The notes beneath the pieces are model-generated. The model saw nothing but the letters and a program-made list of their open reading frames with translations. It was not told the DNA's origin and did no database searches. Positions 42,177 to 51,932 of a DNA stretch of 64,000 nt are shown piece after piece. A program made the position numbers and the translations under genes. This DNA comes from Bacteroidota bacterium (lineage in GTDB: Bacteria > Bacteroidota > JABWAT01), in contig JAIUNL010000009.1 of the NCBI GenBank assembly GCA_020161835.1, positions 62,001 to 126,000 of the forward strand, given 5' to 3'. Positions within the stretch are counted from its first letter, which is position 1; every line of letters starts with the position of its first letter.

Positions 42177-45100
42177 CTTACTTTAAGCATTTTCCCGGTT
42201 TGGGTGACTGATTTACCCCCAAAGTCGGCAACCAGTTGATAGAGATAAATCCCATTTGCAACTTCATCACCATCTGCATCATTACCATCCCACAATGTGG
42301 TATTATGGCCGATTAATGCAGACCCATCTGAAATCGTTTTTATTTTCAAACCGTTAATTGTAAAAATATGAATAGTAACTTTTTCCGGATTTTCAAGTCC
42401 GGTCAGCACATAATAGATTCGTGTATCAGTTTCAAACGGATTCGGGTAATTGGCCATTTGTGTGATACCATTATTTTCATTGACGATCAGCGTATACTCA
42501 AATCTTTTAGGCTCATTTACAAAATCTCCAAAAGGCATTTTAACTGCAATTTCCAGTTTTTGTGAACCTGAAGAAAGCTCTGTTTCAAGATCGATAACCG
42601 TAATTTGTTTTCCGTTTTCTGAAATGACTTTCAGAGAATCTGTAATCGGCTGATTCTTCCCGCCAAGCGAAACGGTTATCTTGGTTGGATCATCAAGCGG
42701 AATATTACCATCCGGATCAATTTTAAATCTGAAACTGGCTTTTTTCCTGACAATCTCTTTCTCTGCCGGATTCAGTTCACGGTCATTTAACGTGACGACC
42801 AACGACGGATTAAAAACCTCGACACCCGTTGAAACCACAACTTTTACAGTATCACTTACCGTTACGAAATCACTGAAAATATCTCCCGATTCAATCTTAA
42901 TCACAAAGTTATATATTCCGGTATCCACTATCGTATTGGTAGGAATCTTAAACTCAACCGGCAAGATTTCTCTTGTTTTCGCAACAAGACTATCAAAAGA
43001 AAAGGCAACAACATTATTTTTCGTAACTGTAAACCGCAGATTGGTTTTTTCTGATTCAGAAAAATACGGTTGAAATAAGGTGGTTGAAACTGAAAAAGAT
43101 TCACCAACTGAAAGAGTGCTCTTTGATTTAGAGGTTCCCCATAACCCGGATGGATATCTTGCACTATATTCAGCGGAACTAAAGGTTAAAATGGGTGCTG
43201 TAGTAAATTTTGTATTTTTAAACACAATTTTTACTGTATCTGCATCTGCCAGTGGTACAGTATGGTCACCCTGAGTTAAAACTTCAGCCTGAGATGAAGA
43301 AGAGTGGTACAACCATGTACTATCCTGATTTGAAACATTGAAAGACAATGATTTGAGTTTGCCTTCGTTTTCTGCAGGAATTTTTACAGTTATAAAACCA
43401 GGTTGATAGGGAACCAGTTTTTCTGAGTATGATTTATCAAGTCTGCTTCGGGAATATCCTTCAAATATTTTCTCAGTTCGTGAACCCAGTTTGACACCAA
43501 AAGTCCAGGCTTCTCTGATTTTCACAGAATCAATGTAAACACTACCCAGACTTCTAAGCGTTGATTTTAACCCAATTGAGAGATTTCTTGAACCTTCATC
43601 CTTAATGGTAAAAATCAGATAATCTTTTGTGTTCAACCTATCTTTTATCCAGGTATCCAGAGCATCTGCATTTGCCTGATTTAAATACGTATCAAATTCT
43701 TTCGACTCTTTCACTTCAAGAGTCAGACTATCAATCCGGGCTGCAAGTATTCCTCTGAATCCGCAAAAAACAGTTTTACTTCCTGAAGTAATAAACCCAA
43801 AATTTCCTGCATCAAAACCAGCACTTCCGGCAGAAATAAATTCGGTTCCGGTCTTGATGGAAATTAAACCTGAAGATATTGTTGTCAAAGGTGGTAAAAG
43901 CACTTCTGTTGGCTGATAAAAAAGAGTCCCGGGGTTGGATTGTCCAACAACAAAAGGAACAGAAAAAACAGTGGTATCACCTGTATGGGTAAACCCGATC
44001 GAATAATGACTGCCCGGGTTTAAAACTGCCGTATTCAGAATGAGTGAATCCAAAGCAGAAACGGGTTTATTCCCTGTAAGGACAACCTGATTTTGCGAAT
44101 TTTTGATTTTCCAGTCAAGATCGGTTTCACCCGGATAAAAAAGTCTGACTTTAAATGAACTTTCAGAAATAATCTGATTTGGAACAAGATTGAAAAGAGT
44201 AAGATCACTTTTCGGAATCAGAACCTCGAAACTTATCTCGTTGTTTACAAGGAGACTATCAGTCAGACCAGAAAAGACAACCGATGCGGTGATATCATGC
44301 AGTCCGGGTTTTGAAATGGTAACCGGCAATTGAACATTCAGGAAAGAGGAAGCAATAGGAAATTTTGTTACCGAGAAAACGGTTGATTCTGAAGGGCTGT
44401 GGTCAGTTAATGTTACGACAACTGTATCGGCAACAACTTTTCCTGAATTGATAACTGCCAATTTAACTGTGAAAGTCGAATCGGTCACTTTTTCAATTTT
44501 TGAATCTGTTGATACAAGTAAATCGGGGAAGTTTCTGATCGGGAATTCCAATGTCGGATCACCAATCAGGTTATATTGTCTGATAATTGACCTGACCCTG
44601 TCATTTTGCTTATATTTTTTTGCAAGTTCGTTTTTGGCAACTGTAATCGTTTTACCCATTTGTTTATTGCGGCCTTTTAAAGCTGCAGTATAAAAGCCCC
44701 TGCTGAGTAATTCATCAAGATCAATATACCCCAAACCAGAAGTACCAATAAAGCCAATTGCTCCACGATCTTTATTCAAAACAAAATCTTCACTGAAACT
44801 TTCCTGACTTGGGTTGGCATAATCTCCGGTAAAACAGGTCATGGAAGTAATAAACGGATACAGTCCGTTGCCAACAGGGAGTTCACGCACATCACTGAGC
44901 ATCAGATCCCAGGTCCGGCTTCCGGCATGGCCAATAAAACTTAGCCATGAAATACCTTCCTTAAAGGTTTTCTGAATTTTGGGTGTTTCTTTTCCGGCAT
45001 CCTGATAACCTTCAGTTCTCTTTATAACCGTATCAACTTTGCCCAGAACATTTGGGTCATAAACGAAATCATTGATTATCCGGATGGTCTGATTAAAAAA

Positions 45101-46687
45101 CGTTTTTTGTTCAGAAGCATCGAATCCGCCATTAATGAACGAAAACTTCTTAACATGCGGATCGTTTAACTTTTGTTTTTCCCATTTTTTCACTTTGGAA
45201 AGAAAATTATACCCGTCCTCTGATTTATTTATGGGTAACCTTCCGACATCAATAAAGGAAAAGAGCTTGTTTGTATCAGCAAACGCCACAAGCCACTGAT
45301 CACTGACCGGGTTCCCATAGGACGGAACATAATTCTTTTTACCGGCCTTGTTCGTAATTTCACGGTGATCCCAATTGGCATTTCCAATCAGAAGAACATT
45401 CTTTATTTCGGGGTTATTTTTCCACTCATCAAAAAGAAACGCTTTTAGAGCATGTGGTGTCGGATTCAGTGCACTGTACCTGTAAAATATTTCTTCGGTT
45501 GTAACAACCTTTGACTTTTTGCCGGTTATTTCAGAACGGTAAGCAGCATAGTCTTCGGCAAATCCTTTAAAATCGGGATGTGTAATCACTACAAGATAGT
45601 CATCACCACCGGGAACAAGACCAGAATACAAAACAGGCGATACTATTGGTAACGGTAAAGGTGAATTAATATCAACCAAAAACAGACCGGTCGAAGAAAG
45701 CCCTTCAAGTGAAAATCCAATTTGTTTTTCTGTCTCAGAAGAAGAAAGAACCACCGGGAACCTGATTTTCCCCAAAGCAGAATCGGCAAGAATATAATTC
45801 CTGCCAGAGGCAACATTCAGCGTTAGTCTGCCTGATTGTTGCAGAACGGCAGGAAGAATCAGTGAGGTCATTGAGGTATCAACCGGTAAAATCTGCTTTC
45901 CTGTGATTTCGATCCAGTCGACAAAAACCCGGTCAACGGTTGTGTTTGTGTACCCAATTGACTTAACAGAAAGAACTCTTGAAGTATTTGCGGAAGCTGG
46001 AAAAGTAAAATCTGGTGAAATATAATTGTAGCCAAGAAAAGACCGGTCAACAGTTGTACCCTTCCAGGAAACCTGAATCTGGTGATCAGGATTGGCATTG
46101 CTGTCCCGGCTAACACCACGCAGGCGAATTTTTACACCCAGCGGTCCAGTAAATTTATTCACATAAGCGGGTAAAGTAGCATTTAATATGCCGGCTTTGT
46201 TCAAATAGATCCAGATCCAGCCTTCACCAGGTGTTACCTCAGACCAGTTTGTGTAATAGTTTGTATTGTCTCCCTGATAATAATCAAGATCACGTTCAAT
46301 ACGGGATCTTACAATTAAAGTATCAGAAAGACCAGAAAAATTACCCGGGTTTTGGGTTGTATCGACTGAATATACAGGAAATTCATTTCCTGCTGGTGCG
46401 ATTTTAAGAGTCAGTAACTTATTGTAAATATTGAGTTGATCATTTGCATACTCCGGGTCTGATGACCTGTCAGGGTAACTGATCAGAAACGATTTTTCTC
46501 CAAGTTTAAAAACCGGAAGGTTGGAATTCAGGTGGGTAGAAAAGGTAATGTTTGGATATCCGTTCAACGCTGACGGCGTCAGCTCATACATGCCATGGCC
46601 AGAAATACTAACTTTCTGCTGCGAAAATGCCAACAATTGAAAACCAAGCAGGATGACAAAGAAGAAAAGAAAACGGACAGCACGCAT
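42173..46687 (-). CDS. PorU-like C25 cysteine peptidase with CARDB domains and T9SS sorting domain
   Basis: A 1504-residue secreted protein resembling PorU, the T9SS sortase of Bacteroidota. The start is set at ATG 46687, which has a GGAG 9 bases upstream; a TTG 24 bases further out is in frame but does not have one. After the signal peptide, the C25 gingipain-like peptidase domain (about 360-710) has FIGHAG with catalytic His587 and TSMTCFTGD with Cys618. CARDB-like Ig domains follow, then a T9SS-type C-terminal domain (NYPNPFETDTRIYYVLT near the end, final FGGKSVTQTGKMLKVR). PorU cleaves T9SS cargo and attaches it to anionic LPS. It could instead be a T9SS substrate peptidase. Confidence 0.88.
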   Translation of the reverse strand: MRAVRFLFFFVILLGFQLLAFSQQKVSISGHGMYELTPSALNGYPNITFSTHLNSNLPVFKLGEKSFLISYPDRSSDPEYANDQLNIYNKLLTLKIAPAGNEFPVYSVDTTQNPGNFSGLSDTLIVRSRIERDLDYYQGDNTNYYTNWSEVTPGEGWIWIYLNKAGILNATLPAYVNKFTGPLGVKIRLRGVSRDSNANPDHQIQVSWKGTTVDRSFLGYNYISPDFTFPASANTSRVLSVKSIGYTNTTVDRVFVDWIEITGKQILPVDTSMTSLILPAVLQQSGRLTLNVASGRNYILADSALGKIRFPVVLSSSETEKQIGFSLEGLSSTGLFLVDINSPLPLPIVSPVLYSGLVPGGDDYLVVITHPDFKGFAEDYAAYRSEITGKKSKVVTTEEIFYRYSALNPTPHALKAFLFDEWKNNPEIKNVLLIGNANWDHREITNKAGKKNYVPSYGNPVSDQWLVAFADTNKLFSFIDVGRLPINKSEDGYNFLSKVKKWEKQKLNDPHVKKFSFINGGFDASEQKTFFNQTIRIINDFVYDPNVLGKVDTVIKRTEGYQDAGKETPKIQKTFKEGISWLSFIGHAGSRTWDLMLSDVRELPVGNGLYPFITSMTCFTGDYANPSQESFSEDFVLNKDRGAIGFIGTSGLGYIDLDELLSRGFYTAALKGRNKQMGKTITVAKNELAKKYKQNDRVRSIIRQYNLIGDPTLEFPIRNFPDLLVSTDSKIEKVTDSTFTVKLAVINSGKVVADTVVVTLTDHSPSESTVFSVTKFPIASSFLNVQLPVTISKPGLHDITASVVFSGLTDSLLVNNEISFEVLIPKSDLTLFNLVPNQIISESSFKVRLFYPGETDLDWKIKNSQNQVVLTGNKPVSALDSLILNTAVLNPGSHYSIGFTHTGDTTVFSVPFVVGQSNPGTLFYQPTEVLLPPLTTISSGLISIKTGTEFISAGSAGFDAGNFGFITSGSKTVFCGFRGILAARIDSLTLEVKESKEFDTYLNQANADALDTWIKDRLNTKDYLIFTIKDEGSRNLSIGLKSTLRSLGSVYIDSVKIREAWTFGVKLGSRTEKIFEGYSRSRLDKSYSEKLVPYQPGFITVKIPAENEGKLKSLSFNVSNQDSTWLYHSSSSQAEVLTQGDHTVPLADADTVKIVFKNTKFTTAPILTFSSAEYSARYPSGLWGTSKSKSTLSVGESFSVSTTLFQPYFSESEKTNLRFTVTKNNVVAFSFDSLVAKTREILPVEFKIPTNTIVDTGIYNFVIKIESGDIFSDFVTVSDTVKVVVSTGVEVFNPSLVVTLNDRELNPAEKEIVRKKASFRFKIDPDGNIPLDDPTKITVSLGGKNQPITDSLKVISENGKQITVIDLETELSSGSQKLEIAVKMPFGDFVNEPKRFEYTLIVNENNGITQMANYPNPFETDTRIYYVLTGLENPEKVTIHIFTINGLKIKTISDGSALIGHNTTLWDGNDADGDEVANGIYLYQLVADFGGKSVTQTGKMLKVR

Positions 46688-46823
46688 AGTTGAAACTCCG
46701 ATATCAGGCAAACTGTAAAGTTAAGCAGGGGTGCTTAATTATAGATGAACATTTCAGATGTGACTAAAAATTCCTAATCAAAAAACGAGAGTTTATGGGT
46801 TCCATGCGAAGTTCAGGCAGGGT

Positions 46824-46862
46824 AAAAAACGGGTACCTCAGAAAAAATCTGAAAGATACCCG
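46824..46862 (-). terminator. Terminator after the fcl gene
   Basis: Minus strand CGGGTATCT pairs with GGTACCCG-side bases (9 bp, one G-U) with an inner CAGA/TCTG stem and a T loop, followed by TTTTTT. It lies 5 bases beyond the fcl stop and separates the GDP-fucose unit from the PorU-like gene. Confidence 0.85.
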
Positions 46863-46867
46863 AATTT

Positions 46868-47806
46868 TCATTCAAATTGCGATTTGTTTTCAAGATACCA
46901 GTCAACTGCAAGCCTAACGCCAGATTCGAGAGAAGTCTGATGTGACCATCCCATTGATCTTAGTTTTGAAACATCAAGCAGTTTTCTTGGGGTTCCATCG
47001 GGCTTTGAAGAATCAAAAACAAGATCCCCGTTGAAACCCGTAATTGCCTTAATGGTTTCGGCCAATTCTTTAATGGTAACATCTTCACCAGTTCCGATAT
47101 TAACGAACTGATCGCCAGAATAATTTTCCATCAGAAAAACACAGGCATCGGCCATATCATCTGCGTATAGAAATTCCCGGCGGGGAGAACCTGTTCCCCA
47201 GATGACCACACTGTCAGCACCGGCTTCTTTTGCAGTTACAAATTTTCTGATCAGGGCCGGCAGGACATGAGAATTATTCAGATCAAAATTATCGTTTGGT
47301 CCGTATAAGTTGGTTGGCATGACCGAAATATAATTTGTTCCATACTGCCGGTTAAAACTTTCACAGGTCTTTATTCCTGCAATTTTGGCAATGGCGTAAG
47401 GTTCATTGGTCGGCTCGAGAACACCAGTCAGCAGATACTCTTCCTTTAGTGGTTGAGGAGCCATTTTGGGATAAATACAGGAACTACCAAGAAACATGAG
47501 TTTTTTCACCCCTGTTTTCCAGGCAGATTCAATTACGTTGTTCTGTATTTTCAGATTTTCAAGAATGAAATCTGCCCGGTAAATATTATTTGCCTGAATC
47601 CCGCCAACTTTTGCAGCAGCAAGGAAAACATACTCCGGACGTTCAATTTCAAAAAGGTGCAGAACCTGACGAAAATCAGTAAGATCAACTTCAAGACGGG
47701 TACGAAGGAGAAGATTCTCATATCCGGCCTTTTTGAGCCTGCGGGTTATTGCCGAACCAACCAAACCACGATGACCTGCAACAAATATTTTTGCGTTTTT
47801 TTCCAT
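46868..47806 (-). CDS. fcl: GDP-L-fucose synthase
   Basis: Fcl (WcaG) epimerises and reduces GDP-4-keto-6-deoxymannose to GDP-L-fucose with NADPH. The 312-residue short-chain dehydrogenase has [14 protein letters not shown] (cofactor-binding glycine motif), [16 protein letters not shown] with the catalytic Ser, and the YAIAK motif. It is preceded by gmd with a 2-base gap. Length and motifs are standard. Confidence 0.97.
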   Translation of the reverse strand: MEKNAKIFVAGHRGLVGSAITRRLKKAGYENLLLRTRLEVDLTDFRQVLHLFEIERPEYVFLAAAKVGGIQANNIYRADFILENLKIQNNVIESAWKTGVKKLMFLGSSCIYPKMAPQPLKEEYLLTGVLEPTNEPYAIAKIAGIKTCESFNRQYGTNYISVMPTNLYGPNDNFDLNNSHVLPALIRKFVTAKEAGADSVVIWGTGSPRREFLYADDMADACVFLMENYSGDQFVNIGTGEDVTIKELAETIKAITGFNGDLVFDSSKPDGTPRKLLDVSKLRSMGWSHQTSLESGVRLAVDWYLENKSQFE

Positions 47807-47808
47807 AA

Positions 47809-48813
47809 TTATCGTTTAATTTTGATCTTATGCTGCATCTCAACGGCTTCAATATCGGCTTCAACCATAATTTTAACCAACTCTTTGAAGGTTGTTTTAG
47901 GTTTCCACTTGAGTTCTTTTTCGGCTTTTGCACCATCACCAATCAAAAGATCAACTTCTGTAGGTCTGAAATAAACCGGGTCAATCTCAACAAAATCATT
48001 ATAATCACGGTTGACGTAGCTGAATGCTTCTTCCAAAAATTCACGAACTGTGTGGGTTTCGCCGGTTGCAATTACAAAATCATCAGCAGTATGGTGCTGA
48101 AGCATTAAGTACATCGCTTCAACATATTCCTTTGCATAACCCCAGTCACGCTTCGAATCCAGATTTCCCATATAAAGTTTATCCTGCATACCAGCAAGAA
48201 TATGAGCAAGCGCACGTGTAATTTTTCTGGTTACAAAAGTTTCACCACGGCGGGGTGATTCATGATTGAACAGAATACCGTTGGTAGCAAACATGTTATA
48301 AGATTCACGGTAATTGACGGTCATCCAATAAGCATAAACTTTTGCAGCACCGTATGGACTACGAGGATAAAAAGGAGTTGTTTCCTTTTGCGGTACTTCC
48401 TGTACCAGGCCGTACATTTCTGAAGAGGATGCCTGATAAAACTTTGCTTTGCACCCGGTCATTCTGATTGCTTCAAGAAGTCTGGCCGTTCCAATTCCGG
48501 TTACATCACCTGTATATTCAGGGATGTCAAACGAAACCCGAACATGCGATTGGGCGGCGAGATGATAAATTTCATCGGGTGCAATATCGTGAACAAGTTT
48601 AATCATGTTTGCAGAATCAGCAATATCACCATAGTGCAGAAACAACTTTACATTGTTAACGTGCGGATCTTTATAAAGGTGGTCAATTCTGCCAGTGTTA
48701 AAAGTCGAAGCACGACGGATGATACCATGGACTTCATATCCTTTTGAAAGCAGCAATTCTGCAAGATATGAACCGTCCTGTCCGGTAATTCCGGTGATAA
48801 TGGCTTTTTTCAT
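47809..48813 (-). CDS. gmd: GDP-mannose 4,6-dehydratase
   Basis: Gmd converts GDP-mannose to GDP-4-keto-6-deoxy-D-mannose. The 334-residue protein has [20 protein letters not shown] (NADP-binding), [24 protein letters not shown] (catalytic Thr/Ser region) and [13 protein letters not shown] (Tyr-Lys), then [17 protein letters not shown]. It lies 17 bases after the wcaJ-type gene and two bases before fcl. Confidence 0.98.
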   Translation of the reverse strand: MKKAIITGITGQDGSYLAELLLSKGYEVHGIIRRASTFNTGRIDHLYKDPHVNNVKLFLHYGDIADSANMIKLVHDIAPDEIYHLAAQSHVRVSFDIPEYTGDVTGIGTARLLEAIRMTGCKAKFYQASSSEMYGLVQEVPQKETTPFYPRSPYGAAKVYAYWMTVNYRESYNMFATNGILFNHESPRRGETFVTRKITRALAHILAGMQDKLYMGNLDSKRDWGYAKEYVEAMYLMLQHHTADDFVIATGETHTVREFLEEAFSYVNRDYNDFVEIDPVYFRPTEVDLLIGDGAKAEKELKWKPKTTFKELVKIMVEADIEAVEMQHKIKIKR

Positions 48814-48830
48814 GGGTTTCCTTAAGTTAA

Positions 48831-50243
48831 TTAATAGGCTGTTTTATCACCCCTGACCATTTTGAATGCAGTCAGGAATATAATTTTCAGGTCAAGGCCA
48901 AATGTCCAGTTTTCAATATACCAGATATCATACTGAATTCTTTTGACCATTTTTCGTTTGGTTTCTGTCTCTCCGCGATAGCCGTTTACCTGCGCCCAGC
49001 CGGTAAGTCCGGGTTTAACGAAATGCCGGACGGTATATTTTGAAATCTCTTCAACCCATTGGTTATTCAATTCGATCGGATGTGGTCTTGGTCCAACAAT
49101 ACTCATTTGCCCTAAAAGAACATTTATAACCTGAGGAAATTCATCAAGGTTGGTCTTTCTGAGAAAGGCACCGATTTTTGAAATTCGTGGGTCATTTTTC
49201 GTAGCCTGTTTAAAATCCTGAGCTGTTTTATCACTTGAGCTGATGTGCATGCTTCTGAACTTGTAACATAAAAAAACATTCCCATTCATTCCGTTTCTTG
49301 GCTGTCTGAAAAAAAGCGGACCTTTTGAAAAAAAATGATTTGAAATCCAGATTCCAATCATCAGGAACGGCATCACCAGGATAAGAGTGAAAAAAGAAAC
49401 AAAAATATCGAAGCTTCGCTTGATAACCCTGTTAAACAACGATTGAAGTGGTTCTGCTCTGACTTTAAGAATTGGAATTCCGTCAAAACTGTCAAGAACA
49501 GCTCCTTTTGAAGTCATTGCAAAAAAATCGGGAACTATCCAGCTTCTCACACCCATTTTATCACAGGTTGATATTGCCTCAAGAATCATTTGCCTGTTTT
49601 GACCTGATATAGCAATTGCAACTTCATCAATCTGTCTGCTTTTTAAAACAGCTTCAAGGTCACCAACATGCCCTTCAATCTTGTGATATTTCCTTACGAG
49701 TGGTTCTTCACCATCTTCCTTCAGATATCCGGTAATTTTATATCCCATTTCCGGTCGGGTAAGTACCCTTTTCTCAATCACTGATGCAACAGCACCAACA
49801 CCAAGAACAAGCAAACTTTTTATATTATCGCCTTTTGACCTGACATAATAGACATAAAGTTTATAAACAATCCGGAAAAGGATACCTGAAATCAGATAAA
49901 AGAAAATGAAAAAAAGAAGTGTTTTTCTTGATACAAAAGTCCAACGGGCAATAACAATAGAAAGTGATATCAGGCTTACATAAATTGCCACATATTTTAC
50001 AAATTCAGTAACTGAATTTGAAATGGACAAAACCCGTTGTTCGTGATAAACAGGAAAGATGAAGGCTAGAGTAAACCACAAAAAAACCAGGAAAAGAAAA
50101 AATAAACTGTACGGATCACGTTCAATCAGGGTCGGCATCTGATCATAACGGAAATAGTGTGCTGCCGTGAAGGATAACACAAGAAGTAAAATATCAACGA
50201 AAAACCGAATCCGCAGAGAATTCGAGACTAAATATCTGTTCAT
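48831..50243 (-). CDS. Polyprenyl sugar-phosphate transferase (WcaJ type)
   Basis: A 470-residue membrane enzyme that starts glycan-repeat synthesis by moving a hexose 1-phosphate from a UDP-sugar onto undecaprenyl phosphate. The N-terminal half has four hydrophobic helices and a CoA-binding-like domain ([17 protein letters not shown]); the C-terminal half, from about residue 273, is the bacterial sugar transferase domain with [54 protein letters not shown] and [14 protein letters not shown]. The sugar is not certain. Downstream gmd and fcl suggest a fucose-containing polymer. Confidence 0.93.
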   Translation of the reverse strand: MNRYLVSNSLRIRFFVDILLLVLSFTAAHYFRYDQMPTLIERDPYSLFFLFLVFLWFTLAFIFPVYHEQRVLSISNSVTEFVKYVAIYVSLISLSIVIARWTFVSRKTLLFFIFFYLISGILFRIVYKLYVYYVRSKGDNIKSLLVLGVGAVASVIEKRVLTRPEMGYKITGYLKEDGEEPLVRKYHKIEGHVGDLEAVLKSRQIDEVAIAISGQNRQMILEAISTCDKMGVRSWIVPDFFAMTSKGAVLDSFDGIPILKVRAEPLQSLFNRVIKRSFDIFVSFFTLILVMPFLMIGIWISNHFFSKGPLFFRQPRNGMNGNVFLCYKFRSMHISSSDKTAQDFKQATKNDPRISKIGAFLRKTNLDEFPQVINVLLGQMSIVGPRPHPIELNNQWVEEISKYTVRHFVKPGLTGWAQVNGYRGETETKRKMVKRIQYDIWYIENWTFGLDLKIIFLTAFKMVRGDKTAY

Positions 50244-50363
50244 AGAACGGTAAAATTAGAAGAAAATCTTCCAAAAATCCATTCTACTGAATGAATGAAG
50301 TGACAGGTATCAACCAAACCTGTAATTTGGAAAGAGCTTTTTAGCAAAAACACCTGTAATTCT

Positions 50364-51179
50364 TCAATCCAGTTGGTTTAGAATATGGTCCAGATTGATC
50401 TTTTCTTTTTTAGGTAGAACGACTGTAGGCTTTATTTCGGCAGAGGGGAAATCCTGAACATCAGGTTCAGGTGCGGTTTGAGGTTCCTGATTTACAGCAA
50501 CAAAGCTGCTTTGTCTTTCAGGCTGATTTTGAGCTGAAAATGAAGTTATTCTGACCGGTTCAGCCTTATCTTCTGAGGTTGATACCGGTTCAAACCTGCT
50601 TGTATTACTTTCCGGTTTTGGCTGAATGGCTGGCTGATTTTTTGAAAGCTGGGTTTGTGTTACTGGCTGTGGGTCAAATTCAGGTTTGGGAAGAAAGGCT
50701 TCTTCCTGATCAAGTGAATGCGGACGTGCATGTTGATTTTCAAATTCTTTAACATTTTTGTCCAGGAGATCAACCATCCCCTTCAGCCGATTAATAATAT
50801 CACTTCTCTGGCTGTTCAGAATCTGAATCTGCTGTCTGAGTTCAGCAACATCACGTCTGGCTGCTTCGATTATTGAGCTGCCTTTTAATTCGGCCTCTTT
50901 AACCATGTTCTGCGATTGTTGTCTGGCATTTTCAATTGTTTGACGGCTCGTTTCTTCAGCATTCAACATGGTTTGATGAAGAACTTTCTCTACCTGCCTG
51001 TAGTCCTTTAATTGGGTTTCAAGTTCAGTCAGACGGGTTGATTGATCCCGGTTTTCAGACACAAGAGATTCCCATTGTGAAGAAACAATATCAAGAAAGG
51101 CTCTTACTTCGGTAAGATCATACCCTCTCATTGTCTTTTTAAAATCTTGCTTTTTAATATCCAGTGCAGATAATTTCAT
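50364..51179 (-). CDS. DivIVA-like coiled-coil protein
   Basis: From ATG 51179 (GGGAAAA before it) the product has 271 residues; a longer frame would overlap yggS. It starts MKLSALDIKKQDFKKTMRGY then DLTEVRAFLDIVSSQWESL, matching the DivIVA membrane-binding N-terminus (L-p-dI--k-F----rGYd--eVd-Fl), followed by a long coiled coil (about 35-155) and a Pro/Gln/Glu-rich tail ending in VVLPKKEKINLDHILNQL. DivIVA family proteins mark curved membranes and organise division or growth zones. In Gram-positive bacteria yggS-like genes also lie near divIVA, which supports the call. Its partner in a didermal bacterium is unknown. Confidence 0.85.
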   Translation of the reverse strand: MKLSALDIKKQDFKKTMRGYDLTEVRAFLDIVSSQWESLVSENRDQSTRLTELETQLKDYRQVEKVLHQTMLNAEETSRQTIENARQQSQNMVKEAELKGSSIIEAARRDVAELRQQIQILNSQRSDIINRLKGMVDLLDKNVKEFENQHARPHSLDQEEAFLPKPEFDPQPVTQTQLSKNQPAIQPKPESNTSRFEPVSTSEDKAEPVRITSFSAQNQPERQSSFVAVNQEPQTAPEPDVQDFPSAEIKPTVVLPKKEKINLDHILNQLD

Positions 51180-51198
51180 ATTTTTCCCAGATTTCAGC

Positions 51199-51873
51199 TT
51201 ATTGCTTTTCACCAAAAATTGCAGTTCCGATTCTAACCAGATTTGAACCGGACCGGATTGCCGTTTCCCAGTCGCCAGACATTCCAAGTGACCAGATATT
51301 GTCTCGTTTGTCTTTAAGACCAACAGGAATGTGTTTGAAAAACAAATGAAATTCCCGTTCGATCCGTAATTTATCAGTTGTAAAAGTTGCCATTGCCATG
51401 CAACCCCTGATATTCAGGTGTGAATGGCTTGCTGCATATTCATATAATAATTCAAATTCGTCGGGTAAACAGCCCGACTTTGTATCTTCTTCAGCTATTC
51501 GCATCTGAAGCAGGATATTTGCCTTTTTCCCATGTTTTGCTGCCTGTTTTTCAATTTCATCGGCCAAAACCAATCTATCTACAGAATGGAAAAGATGAAC
51601 AAACGGTAAAACCTGTTTGACCTTATTGGTTTGAAGCTGCCCGATAAGATGCCACCGGATGTCTTTAGGCAAGACGGAAGCTTTTTCAACAAGCTCCTGA
51701 ACCCGGTTTTCTCCAAAATCTCTTACTCCAGCCTCATATAACAACTTAATTTCACCGGCAGAATGGGTTTTAGATACCGCTACTATCGTAATATCTTCAG
51801 ATTCTCTGCCGATTTCACCGCAAAGCCGTTGTATCTTTTGCCTGACTTCCTGATAATTGCTGATTATACTCAT
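51199..51873 (-). CDS. PLP homeostasis protein YggS/YlmE (PLPBP family)
   Basis: A 224-residue pyridoxal-phosphate-binding alanine-racemase-fold protein that keeps PLP and amino-acid balance; it has no known catalytic reaction. The PLP lysine is Lys35 in VAVSKTH; GVRDFGENRVQELVEKA, WHLIGQLQTNK and FHSVDRL follow, and SLGMSGDWETAIRSGSNLVR with IGTAIFG closes the phosphate-binding site. It is divergent from the unknown gene at 51933 and 19 bases upstream of divIVA. Confidence 0.95.
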   Translation of the reverse strand: MSIISNYQEVRQKIQRLCGEIGRESEDITIVAVSKTHSAGEIKLLYEAGVRDFGENRVQELVEKASVLPKDIRWHLIGQLQTNKVKQVLPFVHLFHSVDRLVLADEIEKQAAKHGKKANILLQMRIAEEDTKSGCLPDEFELLYEYAASHSHLNIRGCMAMATFTTDKLRIEREFHLFFKHIPVGLKDKRDNIWSLGMSGDWETAIRSGSNLVRIGTAIFGEKQ

Positions 51874-51932
51874 TTTAAAGCTGTCTCCAACGCAGGCAGA
51901 AGTTAATCATTTTCGCTGGCAGATTCAAAATT

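Noticed and set aside
51180..51323. Longer N-terminus for the DivIVA-like protein
   Set aside because: It overlaps the conserved end of yggS and adds residues unlike any DivIVA; ATG 51179 has a ribosome-binding site.
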